This document shows positions 17,813-25,815 of a stretch of 64,000 bases of DNA, in pieces. Source of the stretch: Aminiphilus circumscriptus DSM 16581 (GTDB taxonomy: Bacteria; Synergistota; Synergistia; Synergistales; Aminiphilaceae). The notes under the pieces are model-generated. The model saw only the letters and a list, made by a program, of their open reading frames with translations, had not been told where the DNA came from and made no database searches. A program made the translations under genes and the position numbers. The stretch spans positions 744,001-808,000 of the forward strand of contig NZ_JAFY01000002.1 in the NCBI RefSeq assembly GCF_000526375.1, given 5' to 3'. Numbering within the stretch: the stretch's first letter is position 1; each line of letters opens with the position of its first letter.

Positions 17813-18790
17813 CTATTTCCCCTGGTACTGTTCCTTCACTTCATTCCAGATAGCCTTGAAGGCCGTTTCCTGCTCCGCGAGCATGGCGGCGTATTCGTCG
17901 CCGTACTTCATGTCGATGATGGAGGCTCGGTCGTTGCAGGCCTTCACGAATTCAGGCATCTCCGCCATCTTCTTGAATGCCTCGATAAGCGTGTCCCGGG
18001 CTTCGGCGGGAATGCCCTTGGGAGCGCTGTAGCCACGGGACGAACCGGAGACGACATCGTAGCCGAGTTCCTTCATGGTTGGCACGTCGGGCAGCATGTC
18101 CACGCGCTTCTCCGCGAAGATCACCAGAGCGCGGAGGTTGCCCGCTTTGATCTGCGGATAGGTGATGCCGAGATTGTTGAAACTGGCGTTGATCTTGCCG
18201 CCCATCGCGGCCTGCCAGGAAGGGCCGTCCCCTTCGAAGGGAACCATCTGGAACTTCAGTCCCGTGGCCTTCTCCACGATGAGGGTGGTGAAGAAATCGT
18301 CGCCGCCCACACCGGAATTGCCCACGGTGATCTTTCCGGGGTTCTCTTTTGCGGCATTCATGAATTCTTCCATGGTCTGGTAGGGGCTGTCCTTTGCCAC
18401 CACCACGATTCCGGGATCGGTGATGACATTCGCGATGGGCTCGAGTTCGGCGATGGTGTAGGTGATCTCGGGGTTCATGATGTAGTTCGTCTGGAGCATC
18501 GGAGTGTTGGTGATGCTCAGGGTGTACCCGTCCTTCTTGGCGGTCTTCGCGAGCTGTGTCCATGCGATGGCGCCGGTGGCTCCGGGAATGTACTGGTTGA
18601 TGAAGGATTGACCGAGGACCTTTTCCAGATAGGGTTGCGTGAGCTGCGCAAGAGTGTCGCTGCCGCCGCCGGGCTTGAAGCCCTGAAGAACCGTGATCTG
18701 CTTCTCCGGATACGCCGCGAACGCTGCCTGTCCCAACAATGCGAACAGAACAACCGCCAGGATTCCCACTACCCACTTGGATTTTCTCAT
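17813..18790 (-). CDS. tctC: Tripartite tricarboxylate transporter, periplasmic binding protein TctC
   Basis: A 325-residue extracytoplasmic binding protein with a signal peptide (MRKSKWVVGILAVVLFALLG, cleaved after AAFA). TctC-family motifs are YPEKQITVLQGFKPGGGSD, the ligand-loop PGATGAIAWTQLAK, and GVGGDDFFTTLIVEK followed by PFEGDGPSWQAAMGG. It captures a carboxylate ligand and delivers it to TctAB. It is the first gene of the seven-gene minus-strand operon. Its promoter lies at 19179-19207, an operator at 19134-19161, and a MITE occupies its leader. Confidence 0.93.
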   Translation of the reverse strand: MRKSKWVVGILAVVLFALLGQAAFAAYPEKQITVLQGFKPGGGSDTLAQLTQPYLEKVLGQSFINQYIPGATGAIAWTQLAKTAKKDGYTLSITNTPMLQTNYIMNPEITYTIAELEPIANVITDPGIVVVAKDSPYQTMEEFMNAAKENPGKITVGNSGVGGDDFFTTLIVEKATGLKFQMVPFEGDGPSWQAAMGGKINASFNNLGITYPQIKAGNLRALVIFAEKRVDMLPDVPTMKELGYDVVSGSSRGYSAPKGIPAEARDTLIEAFKKMAEMPEFVKACNDRASIIDMKYGDEYAAMLAEQETAFKAIWNEVKEQYQGK

Positions 18791-19013
18791 AACGCGTTCC
18801 CCCCCTGAAATATGATGGAATCGGTGAAGCCGACCAGCGAAGCCTTCCGGCCCGGAAGGGCCTTCCGCTTCGCGTACGTCCCGCGCATGTCGCTCCGGAA
18901 CGGTTCCCGCTCCGGAGGAACCCCATCCTCTCCTGGTTGTGACGAAAAGCCCCGTGAAAATGTGGTTTTGCGTTGTCCTGATGCGATAATTTGGCGTTGC
19001 TAGAATAGCATAA

Positions 19014-19113
19014 GGGATCTCTGAATAAGGCTACGCCAGCCCCGCAGGGCGCCTCGCAGAGCCTGATGCGACCCGAGTCAAGGGAAAGCGAAAGGTTTTT
19101 ACTCAGAGCTTCC
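19014..19113 (-). mobile_element. MITE-like element, copy 2, in the tctC leader
   Basis: A 100-bp copy of the element family, reading GGGATCTCTGAATAAGG on the plus strand and ending CAGAGCTTCC. It is flanked by the perfect duplication ATAA (19010-19013 and 19114-19117). It is inserted between the promoter/operator of the tct operon and tctC itself, so the long leader RNA should include its whole fold. The left end has one base change (GGGA for GGAA) relative to the other copies. Confidence 0.83.
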
Positions 19114-19133
19114 ATAACATAAAAGGAAAGAAT

Positions 19134-19161
19134 TTTCTGCTCGACCAAGATCAACCAGAAA
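19134..19161 (-). promoter_or_regulatory. Operator copy B, candidate GntR site
   Basis: A 28-bp imperfect palindrome whose ends read TTTCTG and CAGAAA, with centre TCGACCAAGATCAACC. It matches operator copy A (5606-5633) at 22 of 28 positions. It starts about 18 bp downstream of the -10 box of the tct promoter, where a bound repressor would block early transcription. Confidence 0.6.
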
Positions 19162-19178
19162 TGTTCCGAAACATCGAC

Positions 19179-19207
19179 AGAATAGCCGGGAAACACACGC
19201 TTGTCAA
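19179..19207 (-). promoter_or_regulatory. Sigma-70-type promoter of the tct operon
   Basis: On the minus strand TTGACA (19207-19202) and TATTCT (19184-19179) are 17 bp apart, a near-consensus promoter. The -35 box is overlapped by one arm of an inverted repeat CTTGTCA / TGACAAG (19200-19206 and 19228-19234) that could be a further protein site. Elsewhere in 18791-19408 there is a 15-bp direct repeat GACAGGGAGAACGTC (19234-19248 and 19356-19370) and nothing else recognisable. Confidence 0.65.
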
Positions 19208-19408
19208 TCCTGACTTTTGCCTTTGTGTGACAAGACAGGGAGAACGTCATCCCTTAAACGGGAGGGAACTCTGATCAAGTAGGAATCACCCTCTCTCAAT
19301 CTCGATCGCATCGCGTTTTTCCGAGATCGGCGTGGCATTTCTCAGAGGTTTCCGGGACAGGGAGAACGTCGTCTGTCCTTCTCCAGAGATGATGAGGAGC
19401 GATGTTCT

Positions 19409-20218
19409 TCAGAGCCGGGGATGCCAGACGACGCCGTCTTCGCCGGCGTAACGGGCGAAGGAGACGCCGTAGGCTTTTCGGAGGAGATCCTCCCGGAGTA
19501 CCGCTGTCACGGAACCGGCGGCGAGGAGTTCGCCGTCCAACAGGACCCAGACATCGTCGCACCAGCGGGCGGCGAGGTTGACGTCGTGCACGGAGGCGAC
19601 GACCGTTCGCCCCTCCAGGGCGGTCTCCCGGAGAAGCGCGAAGAGTTCCGCTCCGTGGCGGGGATCGAGAGAGGACGATGGCTCGTCCAGGAGGAGCACT
19701 TGCGGATTCTGGGCGAGAATCTGCGCGACGGCCACGCGCTGTCGTTCTCCGCCGGAGAGTTCCGCCACGCTTCGGGAGAGAAGGTCTCCAAGGCCGAGGC
19801 GGGATGCCGCCGATGCGGCCATTCGGCGGTCCTCTTCCGCATATCCCGCAAGAGAGCGCACATGAGGAAGGCGCCCGAGGAGGATGACCTCGTACACCGC
19901 GAAGGGATAGCGCAGCAGGGGGTCCTGGGGAACGAAGCCGATGCGGAGTCCGAGTTCCCTTCTGGAGAGCTTGCGGACGCGATGTTCCGAAGGAGGTGGG
20001 GCGGCTTGACCGGTCTCTTTCTTTTTCGGAATGTCCCGGAGAAAGAGGTTGCCCTCGTGGGGGAGGAGGCCCGCGAGGCAGCCGAGAAGCGTGCTTTTGC
20101 CGCTGCCGTTGGGACCGAGAAGCGCGGTGATGCGTCCTGGCTTGATCTCTCCCGAGAGGTTTCGGAGCACTGGACGTGCCCTGTAGCCGGCGAAGAGGTT
20201 TTCCAGACGGTAGCTCAC
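19409..20218 (-). CDS. BtuD/FecE-type ABC transporter ATPase
   Basis: A 269-residue ATPase of the iron-siderophore/cobalamin/haem importer class. The Walker A motif is LLGPNGSGKSTLLG near residue 36, the Q-loop is FVPQD, the signature is AELSGGERQRVAVAQIL and Walker B is VLLLDEPSSSLD, with the switch His in ASVHDVN. The start is GTG at 20218, overlapping the permease stop codon (GTGA), which implies translational coupling. It is the last gene of the riboswitch-controlled operon, so cobalt, cobinamide or a related tetrapyrrole is the likely cargo. Confidence 0.9.
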   Translation of the reverse strand: MSYRLENLFAGYRARPVLRNLSGEIKPGRITALLGPNGSGKSTLLGCLAGLLPHEGNLFLRDIPKKKETGQAAPPPSEHRVRKLSRRELGLRIGFVPQDPLLRYPFAVYEVILLGRLPHVRSLAGYAEEDRRMAASAASRLGLGDLLSRSVAELSGGERQRVAVAQILAQNPQVLLLDEPSSSLDPRHGAELFALLRETALEGRTVVASVHDVNLAARWCDDVWVLLDGELLAAGSVTAVLREDLLRKAYGVSFARYAGEDGVVWHPRL

Positions 20219-21318
20219 GAGGAGGCGCGCCCCCGGGTGCGCAGAAGAATCCAACAGAAGACGGGGCCTCCCGCAAGGGCCGTCACGACTCCCACGGGAA
20301 GTTCGCCGAGCTGTTGGGCTGCTCCGTCCGCGCCGGCGAGGAGGAGACATCCCGCGACGAAGGCGAGGGGGAGGAGGGTGCGATGGGCAGGGCCTGCGAG
20401 AAGGCGCAGGAGGTGGGGACCCACGAGACCGACGAAGCCGATGATGCCGAAATGAGCCACCACCAGGGAAGCCGCCAGGGATGCCGCTCCCAGGAGAACG
20501 AGGCGGAGCCGCTTTTCGTTCACGCCGAGGAGCGCCGCCCGTCCTTCTCCGAGGGACATGGCGTCCAGCTCCCGCCCCCACCACCAGGCGGGAAGCGTCA
20601 CGGCGGCCGCGCCGATCCAGGCGGAGCCCGCCGCGGAGGCGGAAGCGCCGGAGAATCCTCCCATGAGCCAGAGGACGATGGCGGCCATGCGCTCCTCCGA
20701 GATGGCTTTGAGGAGTGTCACTCCCGCGGAAAGGATGGCGCTTACCACGATGCCCGCCAGGACGAGATGCACGGGAGAATTACCGCCGGATCTCCAGGCG
20801 AGGGTGAAGGCGAGGGAAAGGGCGAGGGCGGCGCCGCAAAAGGCTGCGGCGGGCACCCAGATACCGCCGAGGAAGATTCCGAGGGAAGCTCCCAGGGCAG
20901 CTCCCGCGGCGATGCCCAGGGTGTAGGGCTCCGCAAGCGGATTGCCCAGCAGCGCCTGGAGGACGACGCCCGAGACGGAGAGGGCCGCCCCCGATGCGGT
21001 GGCCGCCAGAAGACGGGGGAGGCGGACGGTGCGCACCACCAGGGCCTGCTGCTGTGGCAGGGTTGTTACGTCGGCGAAGGGGTTCAGGAGAGAGAGCACT
21101 GCTCCGGGAGGGACGTCCATGGGGCCCGCGAGGAGCCGCCAGGTTCCCACCAGGAGGAGGCCGACAAGGAGCAGTGCTCCGAGCTGCAGCGCTCTTCTCC
21201 GGCGGGATGCCTCCAGAGCGGTCATGCGGCTGAGGGTGTCATCACCGGCGGAAAGAGAACCGCCCTGGGAATGTTCGGGACCGGTACTGGTGCCGGTGGC
21301 GGATTCCGATAGGGGCAC
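20215..21318 (-). CDS. BtuC/FecCD-type ABC transporter permease
   Basis: A ~367-residue permease with about ten membrane helices and the family motifs VRLPRLLAATASGAALSVSG, LGNPLAEPYTLGIAAGAALGA and GFVGLVGPHLLRLLAG. I choose a GTG start at 21318 because GGGAGGA lies seven bases upstream. The ATG at 21348 has no ribosome site and adds a polar leader of ten residues. No periplasmic binding protein gene accompanies permease and ATPase. The gene upstream instead encodes a secreted cobaltochelatase. Confidence 0.9.
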   Translation of the reverse strand: MPLSESATGTSTGPEHSQGGSLSAGDDTLSRMTALEASRRRRALQLGALLLVGLLLVGTWRLLAGPMDVPPGAVLSLLNPFADVTTLPQQQALVVRTVRLPRLLAATASGAALSVSGVVLQALLGNPLAEPYTLGIAAGAALGASLGIFLGGIWVPAAAFCGAALALSLAFTLAWRSGGNSPVHLVLAGIVVSAILSAGVTLLKAISEERMAAIVLWLMGGFSGASASAAGSAWIGAAAVTLPAWWWGRELDAMSLGEGRAALLGVNEKRLRLVLLGAASLAASLVVAHFGIIGFVGLVGPHLLRLLAGPAHRTLLPLAFVAGCLLLAGADGAAQQLGELPVGVVTALAGGPVFCWILLRTRGRASS

Positions 21319-21365
21319 GGAGCATTCCTCCCTGGGGTGTGTCGCCATGAAAAAAGCCGAATCTG

Positions 21366-21400
21366 TCGGGGCTCCAGGAAAAAGAGTCCGGGAGCCCCGA
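21366..21400. repeat. Hairpin between cbiK and the permease gene
   Basis: TCGGGGCTCC (21366-21375) pairs perfectly with GGAGCCCCGA (21391-21400). In the minus direction it follows the cbiK stop by 25 bp and has T-rich sequence only ten bases further on. It could be a partial terminator or an mRNA stability element. On the plus strand it is followed directly by TTTCTTTT, but no plus-strand gene precedes it. Confidence 0.6.
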
Positions 21401-21424
21401 TTTCTTTTGCGTGTCCTGGTGTTT

Positions 21425-22324
21425 CTAGAAGATGTGCTGCGCCGTGACGCGGAGATGTTCCACGAAGAGAGCCGCCACCTCGGGATTGCTTCCGAGCCCT
21501 TCGATGACGGGGTTCACCCGGTATCCTTTCGACTCCAGAACGCTGCGCCAGGATTCGGGATCCTCCGGATCCGCCATGTCGTTCCGGGCGTGGTCTCCCG
21601 CGACGATCATGAAGGGCACCAGGGTCACCCGCTTTGCCCCCATGGTCTCAAGGCGTTCCAGAACCATGTCGAGGGAGGGGAACCCCTCGACGGTACCGAG
21701 GGCGAAGCGTAATCCCCGCTCGTCGAAGAGAAGCTGCATCTGCGAGTAGGCGGCGTTCGCCGGATGGGGTGAACCGTGTCCCATGAAGACCACCGCGCCG
21801 TCGCCCTTCGCTCGGTCTCCGTAGGTTCTCTGGAGAATGGAGACCATCTTGCCGTAGTCCTCGAAGGAGGAGAGGAAAGGATCGCCCATGGCGACGGCCC
21901 TGAAGGAGTATTTTCGCTCCAGGCGGGCCAGGGCGTCCGTCACTTCCGCGAGATCGTCGAATTCCTCGCCGCGGATCACGTGGGTGGGCTGTACCACCAC
22001 GTGGGTGAAGCCCTCGTCCTGCATGCGGGCCAGGGCGATCAGCGGAGAGTCGATGATCTTGCCCTCTTCGGCGAGGACTTTTCTGCGGATGATGTTGGAC
22101 GTATAGGCCGTGCGGACCTCCGCGTCGGGGAAAGCCTTCCGTGCGGCGTCCACGAGGGTGTCGATGGCGTTCCGCGCCTCGGGTACGGAGGTGCCGAAGG
22201 CGACGACGAGAATTCCCTTTTTCTCGGGGGCCGCCTTGCCGTGTCCCATGGCGAAGGCCTCGCCGGAAGAAAAGGCCGCGAGGAAAAGAGCGCAGCAGAG
22301 AAGTATCAATCCGGAACGGGTCAT
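21425..22324 (-). CDS. cbiK: Periplasmic sirohydrochlorin cobaltochelatase (CbiK family)
   Basis: A 299-residue type II chelatase that inserts Co(2+) into sirohydrochlorin. An export signal is obvious (residues 1-25, ending GEAFA before MGHGK), as in the periplasmic CbiK of Desulfovibrio. Chelatase motifs are ILVVAFGTSVPEARNAID, VVVQPTHVIRGEEFDDL with a catalytic His, VVFMGHGSPHPANAAYS with the second His, and LVPFMIVAGDHARNDMA. AGGAGG precedes the ATG. It is the first gene after a cobalamin riboswitch and precedes a BtuCD-like transporter, so repression by B12 is expected. Confidence 0.93.
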   Translation of the reverse strand: MTRSGLILLCCALFLAAFSSGEAFAMGHGKAAPEKKGILVVAFGTSVPEARNAIDTLVDAARKAFPDAEVRTAYTSNIIRRKVLAEEGKIIDSPLIALARMQDEGFTHVVVQPTHVIRGEEFDDLAEVTDALARLERKYSFRAVAMGDPFLSSFEDYGKMVSILQRTYGDRAKGDGAVVFMGHGSPHPANAAYSQMQLLFDERGLRFALGTVEGFPSLDMVLERLETMGAKRVTLVPFMIVAGDHARNDMADPEDPESWRSVLESKGYRVNPVIEGLGSNPEVAALFVEHLRVTAQHIF

Positions 22325-22438
22325 GTCTGCTTCCTCCTGTTCGAGAGTCTTGTTTTCCGGGGGAAAAGATTTCGATGAACGAACGAATCCGTTCTCTCGA
22401 AGCGCATTTTTCGATCCGTTCGCGTCGAGAGATGGCCG

Positions 22439-22517
22439 AAACGGACGGTGAGGCGTCCGTTTGCCTTTTCTCACGAGCGATTCAACAGGACGGGACCGCG
22501 GCGTACACCGCGGTCCC
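22439..22517 (-). promoter_or_regulatory. Candidate expression platform: two hairpins between riboswitch and cbiK
   Basis: GGGACCGCGG (22492-22501) pairs with CCGCGGTCCC (22508-22517), and AAACGGACG (22439-22447) pairs with CGTCCGTTT (22454-22462). They lie between the aptamer and the cbiK ribosome site. The second stem ends in TTT on the minus strand, so it may be a weak terminator or an element controlling access to the leader. Which it is cannot be told by eye. Confidence 0.4.
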
Positions 22518-22571
22518 CAAGACGAGCTTGGGAGCGCGTCCGCCCACGCAGACATCACCTCCTCACCCGTT

Positions 22572-22745
22572 TCCGGCCGGTCTCCTGACTCGCGGTCTTT
22601 CTTCGCCGCCCCTTCCCGAAACCTGGGGTTTCAGTGGTTCCATGCGGCGTCGTCGCGCTTACAGTGGCGGGGCCGTGCCGGCTTTGCACCGGCTTCCCGT
22701 TCGGAAAACTTCTGTGACGCCACCGAAGGGCACGGCGGCGGTTCT
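22572..22745 (-). ncRNA. Cobalamin (AdoCbl) riboswitch
   Basis: Read on the minus strand, the region holds the conserved core GCCACTG (near 22669-22663), the GGTGCAAAGCC-type stem just before it, and the B12 box AGTCAGGAGACCGGCC at 22590-22575. These are the hallmark parts of the class I cobalamin aptamer in correct order and spacing. It lies ~250 bp upstream of cbiK and should switch off the chelatase-transporter operon when cobalamin is plentiful. Confidence 0.93.
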
Positions 22746-22779
22746 CCGAAAACCGGAAACGTTTCCTTTCGAGTTGTGG

Positions 22780-22808
22780 GGTGTCGCCCAAAGAGCTGGG
22801 GCGACACC
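22780..22808. repeat. Perfect 10-bp hairpin between the large membrane protein gene and the riboswitch
   Basis: GGTGTCGCCC (22780-22789) pairs with GGGCGACACC (22799-22808). No T-run follows on the minus strand, so it is not a standard terminator. A separate 12-bp palindrome GGAAACGTTTCC lies at 22755-22766, just upstream of the aptamer, and could be a protein site. A possible minus-strand -10 box (TATACT) is at 22862-22857. Confidence 0.45.
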
Positions 22809-22897
22809 GGAAAGACCCGATGCCGAAGTTCCCTTCAGAGGGTCTCATCAGGGAAAAGTATACGCGAAAACGGGACGAGGGGAACCCCCTCCCGTTC

Positions 22898-25159
22898 TCA
22901 ATGTCCGGAGGTTTCCTCCTGAGCGATGCTCCGGGTGAGCGTCTCCGTCACGAAATCCAGTGCCTTTCGGAATCCTCCGGCGGAATCGCCCGCGAGCGCT
23001 GTTCTTTGAGCGGAGAGAGATTCCGCAAAAGCCCGACGAAGAACGGGCATTTCCACCAGAGGGCTCCGCCCCGAGGCGAGGGATTCCATCACGATATATC
23101 CCGCGTCCGTAAGCGACGGCAGAAGCGGGCCGCCGACTCGTTCGGCCACGAGTGCCCCTCGTGCCAGGGCGGCACGCCGGTACCATGAAGGTTCTCCGCT
23201 ACGGTGCACAAGGCGGAAGGTTTCTCCCGGAAGCTCCGGGGAGGAGCGCGTTGTTTCCCCGTCTTGTCCCTTCAGAAGAGATTTCAGGGATGCTTCAAGG
23301 AAGGGGACGAGCCCTTGCCCGTCGTCGAGGAGATTTCCGAGAGACACGCTTTCGGTTCTTCCGTCGGGGAAAACCAGGAGGACGAAGTGCCCCTCCAGAA
23401 GACGCCCCCAGGTCGGATCGTCCACCTCCGCCGCCTGTTTTATCGGGAGAAGGGCCGCGTCCAGGGTGGTTCCAAAGGTTTGGGCAATGCGTTCCACCAT
23501 GGTTTTCCATTCCGAGGACGTGGCATGCAGCCGCAGCACTCGGAGGGCGAAGGCCTCCTGCACCAGTTCTCCCGTATCGGCCACGAGTTCCCCGTCCGAG
23601 GGAAGAAGAGGAGCGGTGCGAACAAACCAGCGCTGCCAGGCCATGGTGAGCCAGGGAAGAAAATCCGCGTCCAGACGTCGGGTTTGTGCGTCAAGCCAAG
23701 CGTCGGCAAGGGTCGTGACGGTATTTCCCGTCCGCGTTGCCGACGTCGCGACGGCCTCGGAGAACGCTTTTCCGGAAAAAGCGGAGAGCGCTCCGGTGAT
23801 GTGCCGTTCCCTGCTTTCCCGGAAATGGGGCGACGGTTGGAAAAGCCTGTTCCGCAGGACAAAGTGACCGCCTCCAGCAGCGAGGACGACGAGGACGAGA
23901 AAGGCCAGTCCGAGGCCGAGCCGTTTTCCGGCACCACTTCCTCGCTTCGGAGGAGAACTGCGTCTTTCCGTTTCGACGGCATCCTCCGACATGTTCATCT
24001 TCGGACCGTTTTCCTCGACGAGATCCTCCTCATCGGTCCTCCGTCTGGAAGAGACGAGGGAAAGAAAGATCCAGAGCAGCAGGAGGCTTCCTGCGCCGAG
24101 AAAGACCGAGGGTGTCCCCCAGGGAGGAAGCAGGTTCAGAAGCATGGCGGGAAGCAGGAACAGGCGACCCGCGGGAACCATGAGGCGGGCGATGCCGGGT
24201 GACACCGCTCCGAGCGAGGCGAGTCGGGTATCGCCCTCGCGGAGAGCCAGATAGGCCGCAAGACCGAAGGCTCCCTTGGGATTTCTCCGCAAGCCCTCGA
24301 GAAACGCCTGAGGTGCTTTGATTTCTCCGAAACGGCGGGAGGCGGCGAGTCCCCACTCCCGGGTGATCTCCAGAAATGCCCGATTTTCCGGGCCGAGACG
24401 TTCCAGCATGGCCGACGCGTCGGCGAGGTCCTCCCAAGAGGCGGCCATGCTCAGAATGGACCACACCGACGCGGCGTGCCACCCTGCATTGCCGTAGAGC
24501 GTCCACAAGAGGGTTGTCGCCTCTGGAGAGGATGCCGTCAGAAGCGCTCGCCCCGCCTCACCGGGCGAGGCGATGCCGCTCGTATTCGAGCCTTTGGTCG
24601 AAAGAGTTTTTTCGGCAGTTGCAAGAAGCGTTGCGAGCTCCTTGCCGGCGGAAACGATCGTCGGAGCGCCATCGCTGCCTACCGAGGCAAGAACCTGCTC
24701 CACCCGGAGAAGGTCTCCCGGCCCGTAGGCGTGCACCGTTCCGGTCGTTGCCCCGCTTTCCCGGGTACCGGTGAGCCATGTTCCGGGGAAGACGGACCAC
24801 CCCAGAGAGGTATCCAGACCAAGGCGTCGTACCAGTGCCCCCCGAAGGACGTCCTCGTCAAGCGATGCTTCTCCGGAAGGAACGAACGTCCGCAATGCTC
24901 GCTCCGCCGGAGGAGGCACGAGGCGCTCCCGGAGAATTTCCAGTGATTCCACGTCGCCGATTTCCTGGGCTTGGCAGAAATCGACGAGACTGAGCGCCGC
25001 GGCAGGCCGTCCCTCCCGGGAGGTGGCGATGGCGAGGGAGACGAAATCCGACGGCGCCAGTGCGCTCAGGAAAAGTCCGAAGAAGGACGCGCCGAAGAGT
25101 CCCGCGAGAAGCAGAAAGGAAAACGCCCCCCAGAGAAGGCGCACGATTGTGCCGATCAT
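22898..25159 (-). CDS. Large membrane protein of unknown function
   Basis: A 753-residue protein I do not recognise. It begins with a strong hydrophobic segment (residues ~8-35), followed by ~330 mostly helical residues that would lie outside the cytoplasm. Next come a second hydrophobic pair near 365-405, an acidic and basic cytoplasmic-looking loop (SSRRRTDEEDLVEENG), another helix (GLGLAFLVLVVLAAGGGHFVL) and a ~300-residue C-terminal domain. No catalytic motif stands out. The start at 25159 has GGAGGTGACC upstream. It is divergent from the DUF4403 gene across a 656-bp gap and ends ~150 bp before the riboswitch. Confidence 0.8.
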   Translation of the reverse strand: MIGTIVRLLWGAFSFLLLAGLFGASFFGLFLSALAPSDFVSLAIATSREGRPAAALSLVDFCQAQEIGDVESLEILRERLVPPPAERALRTFVPSGEASLDEDVLRGALVRRLGLDTSLGWSVFPGTWLTGTRESGATTGTVHAYGPGDLLRVEQVLASVGSDGAPTIVSAGKELATLLATAEKTLSTKGSNTSGIASPGEAGRALLTASSPEATTLLWTLYGNAGWHAASVWSILSMAASWEDLADASAMLERLGPENRAFLEITREWGLAASRRFGEIKAPQAFLEGLRRNPKGAFGLAAYLALREGDTRLASLGAVSPGIARLMVPAGRLFLLPAMLLNLLPPWGTPSVFLGAGSLLLLWIFLSLVSSRRRTDEEDLVEENGPKMNMSEDAVETERRSSPPKRGSGAGKRLGLGLAFLVLVVLAAGGGHFVLRNRLFQPSPHFRESRERHITGALSAFSGKAFSEAVATSATRTGNTVTTLADAWLDAQTRRLDADFLPWLTMAWQRWFVRTAPLLPSDGELVADTGELVQEAFALRVLRLHATSSEWKTMVERIAQTFGTTLDAALLPIKQAAEVDDPTWGRLLEGHFVLLVFPDGRTESVSLGNLLDDGQGLVPFLEASLKSLLKGQDGETTRSSPELPGETFRLVHRSGEPSWYRRAALARGALVAERVGGPLLPSLTDAGYIVMESLASGRSPLVEMPVLRRAFAESLSAQRTALAGDSAGGFRKALDFVTETLTRSIAQEETSGH

Positions 25160-25815
25160 GAAGGTCACCTCCGGTATAGCGGGCCGGGCTGAAGTCCCCC
25201 ACCCTTTTCGGCAAGTATAGCCCAACTCCGCAATGCCGTCCTCGGCAAAAGCCCCCGGGCGAAGGTCCTTTGTGCAGAAATCGGTTCTGGACTTCCGCTC
25301 TTCCGTGAAAGATCCCGGGAATGTGCGGCTGTCTCGGGTACGCAGATCTGAACGTTCGGGAACGTTTCTTGACGCTTCTTTACCTTCCTTGACCGCGTCG
25401 TTGCATACTCAGGGCTACACTTTCGTCGTGGAACGCGAAGCGTGGCGGTCCGGGTCAGGACGGAGGGACCGCATCGGGTGCGACAGTATCTGGTTACAAA
25501 AGATCCTCGGATTCCGGTGATGTGCGCAAAAGAGAAGGAACGGAGACGCCTTCTCCGGGCGCGGGAGGATGCCTACGTCCGGGGGTGTGGCGCATCTCCT
25601 TCATCGATTGCCAAGGTTCCCTTGCCCTTCCGGCGCAGCGACGTGCGCCGGAAGTAGAGTACCGCTCATCGTGAAGGACAAGCGACGGAGAATTCCGAAT
25701 TCCCGCGGACGCGACGCACGAGGTGAAGCCGGTCGGGGAACTGGTATGATTGATTGGAGAAACTCGAGACGTTTCTCGCCCGAGGAACGATCAACGATCA
25801 AGGAAGGTGTTTTCC
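25160..25815. other. Divergent intergenic region with one strong hairpin
   Basis: These 656 bp separate two divergent genes and should hold both promoters, but no pair of boxes is convincing. A perfect 11-bp inverted repeat, CTTCCGGCGCA (25627-25637) with TGCGCCGGAAG (25644-25654), is present without a T-run. Short open frames in the region have no ribosome sites or coding character that I trust. Confidence 0.5.

Noticed and set aside
25160-25815. tRNA or small RNA gene in the long gap
   Set aside because: No cloverleaf arms or conserved T-loop sequence could be found, and the single strong hairpin has no terminator tail.
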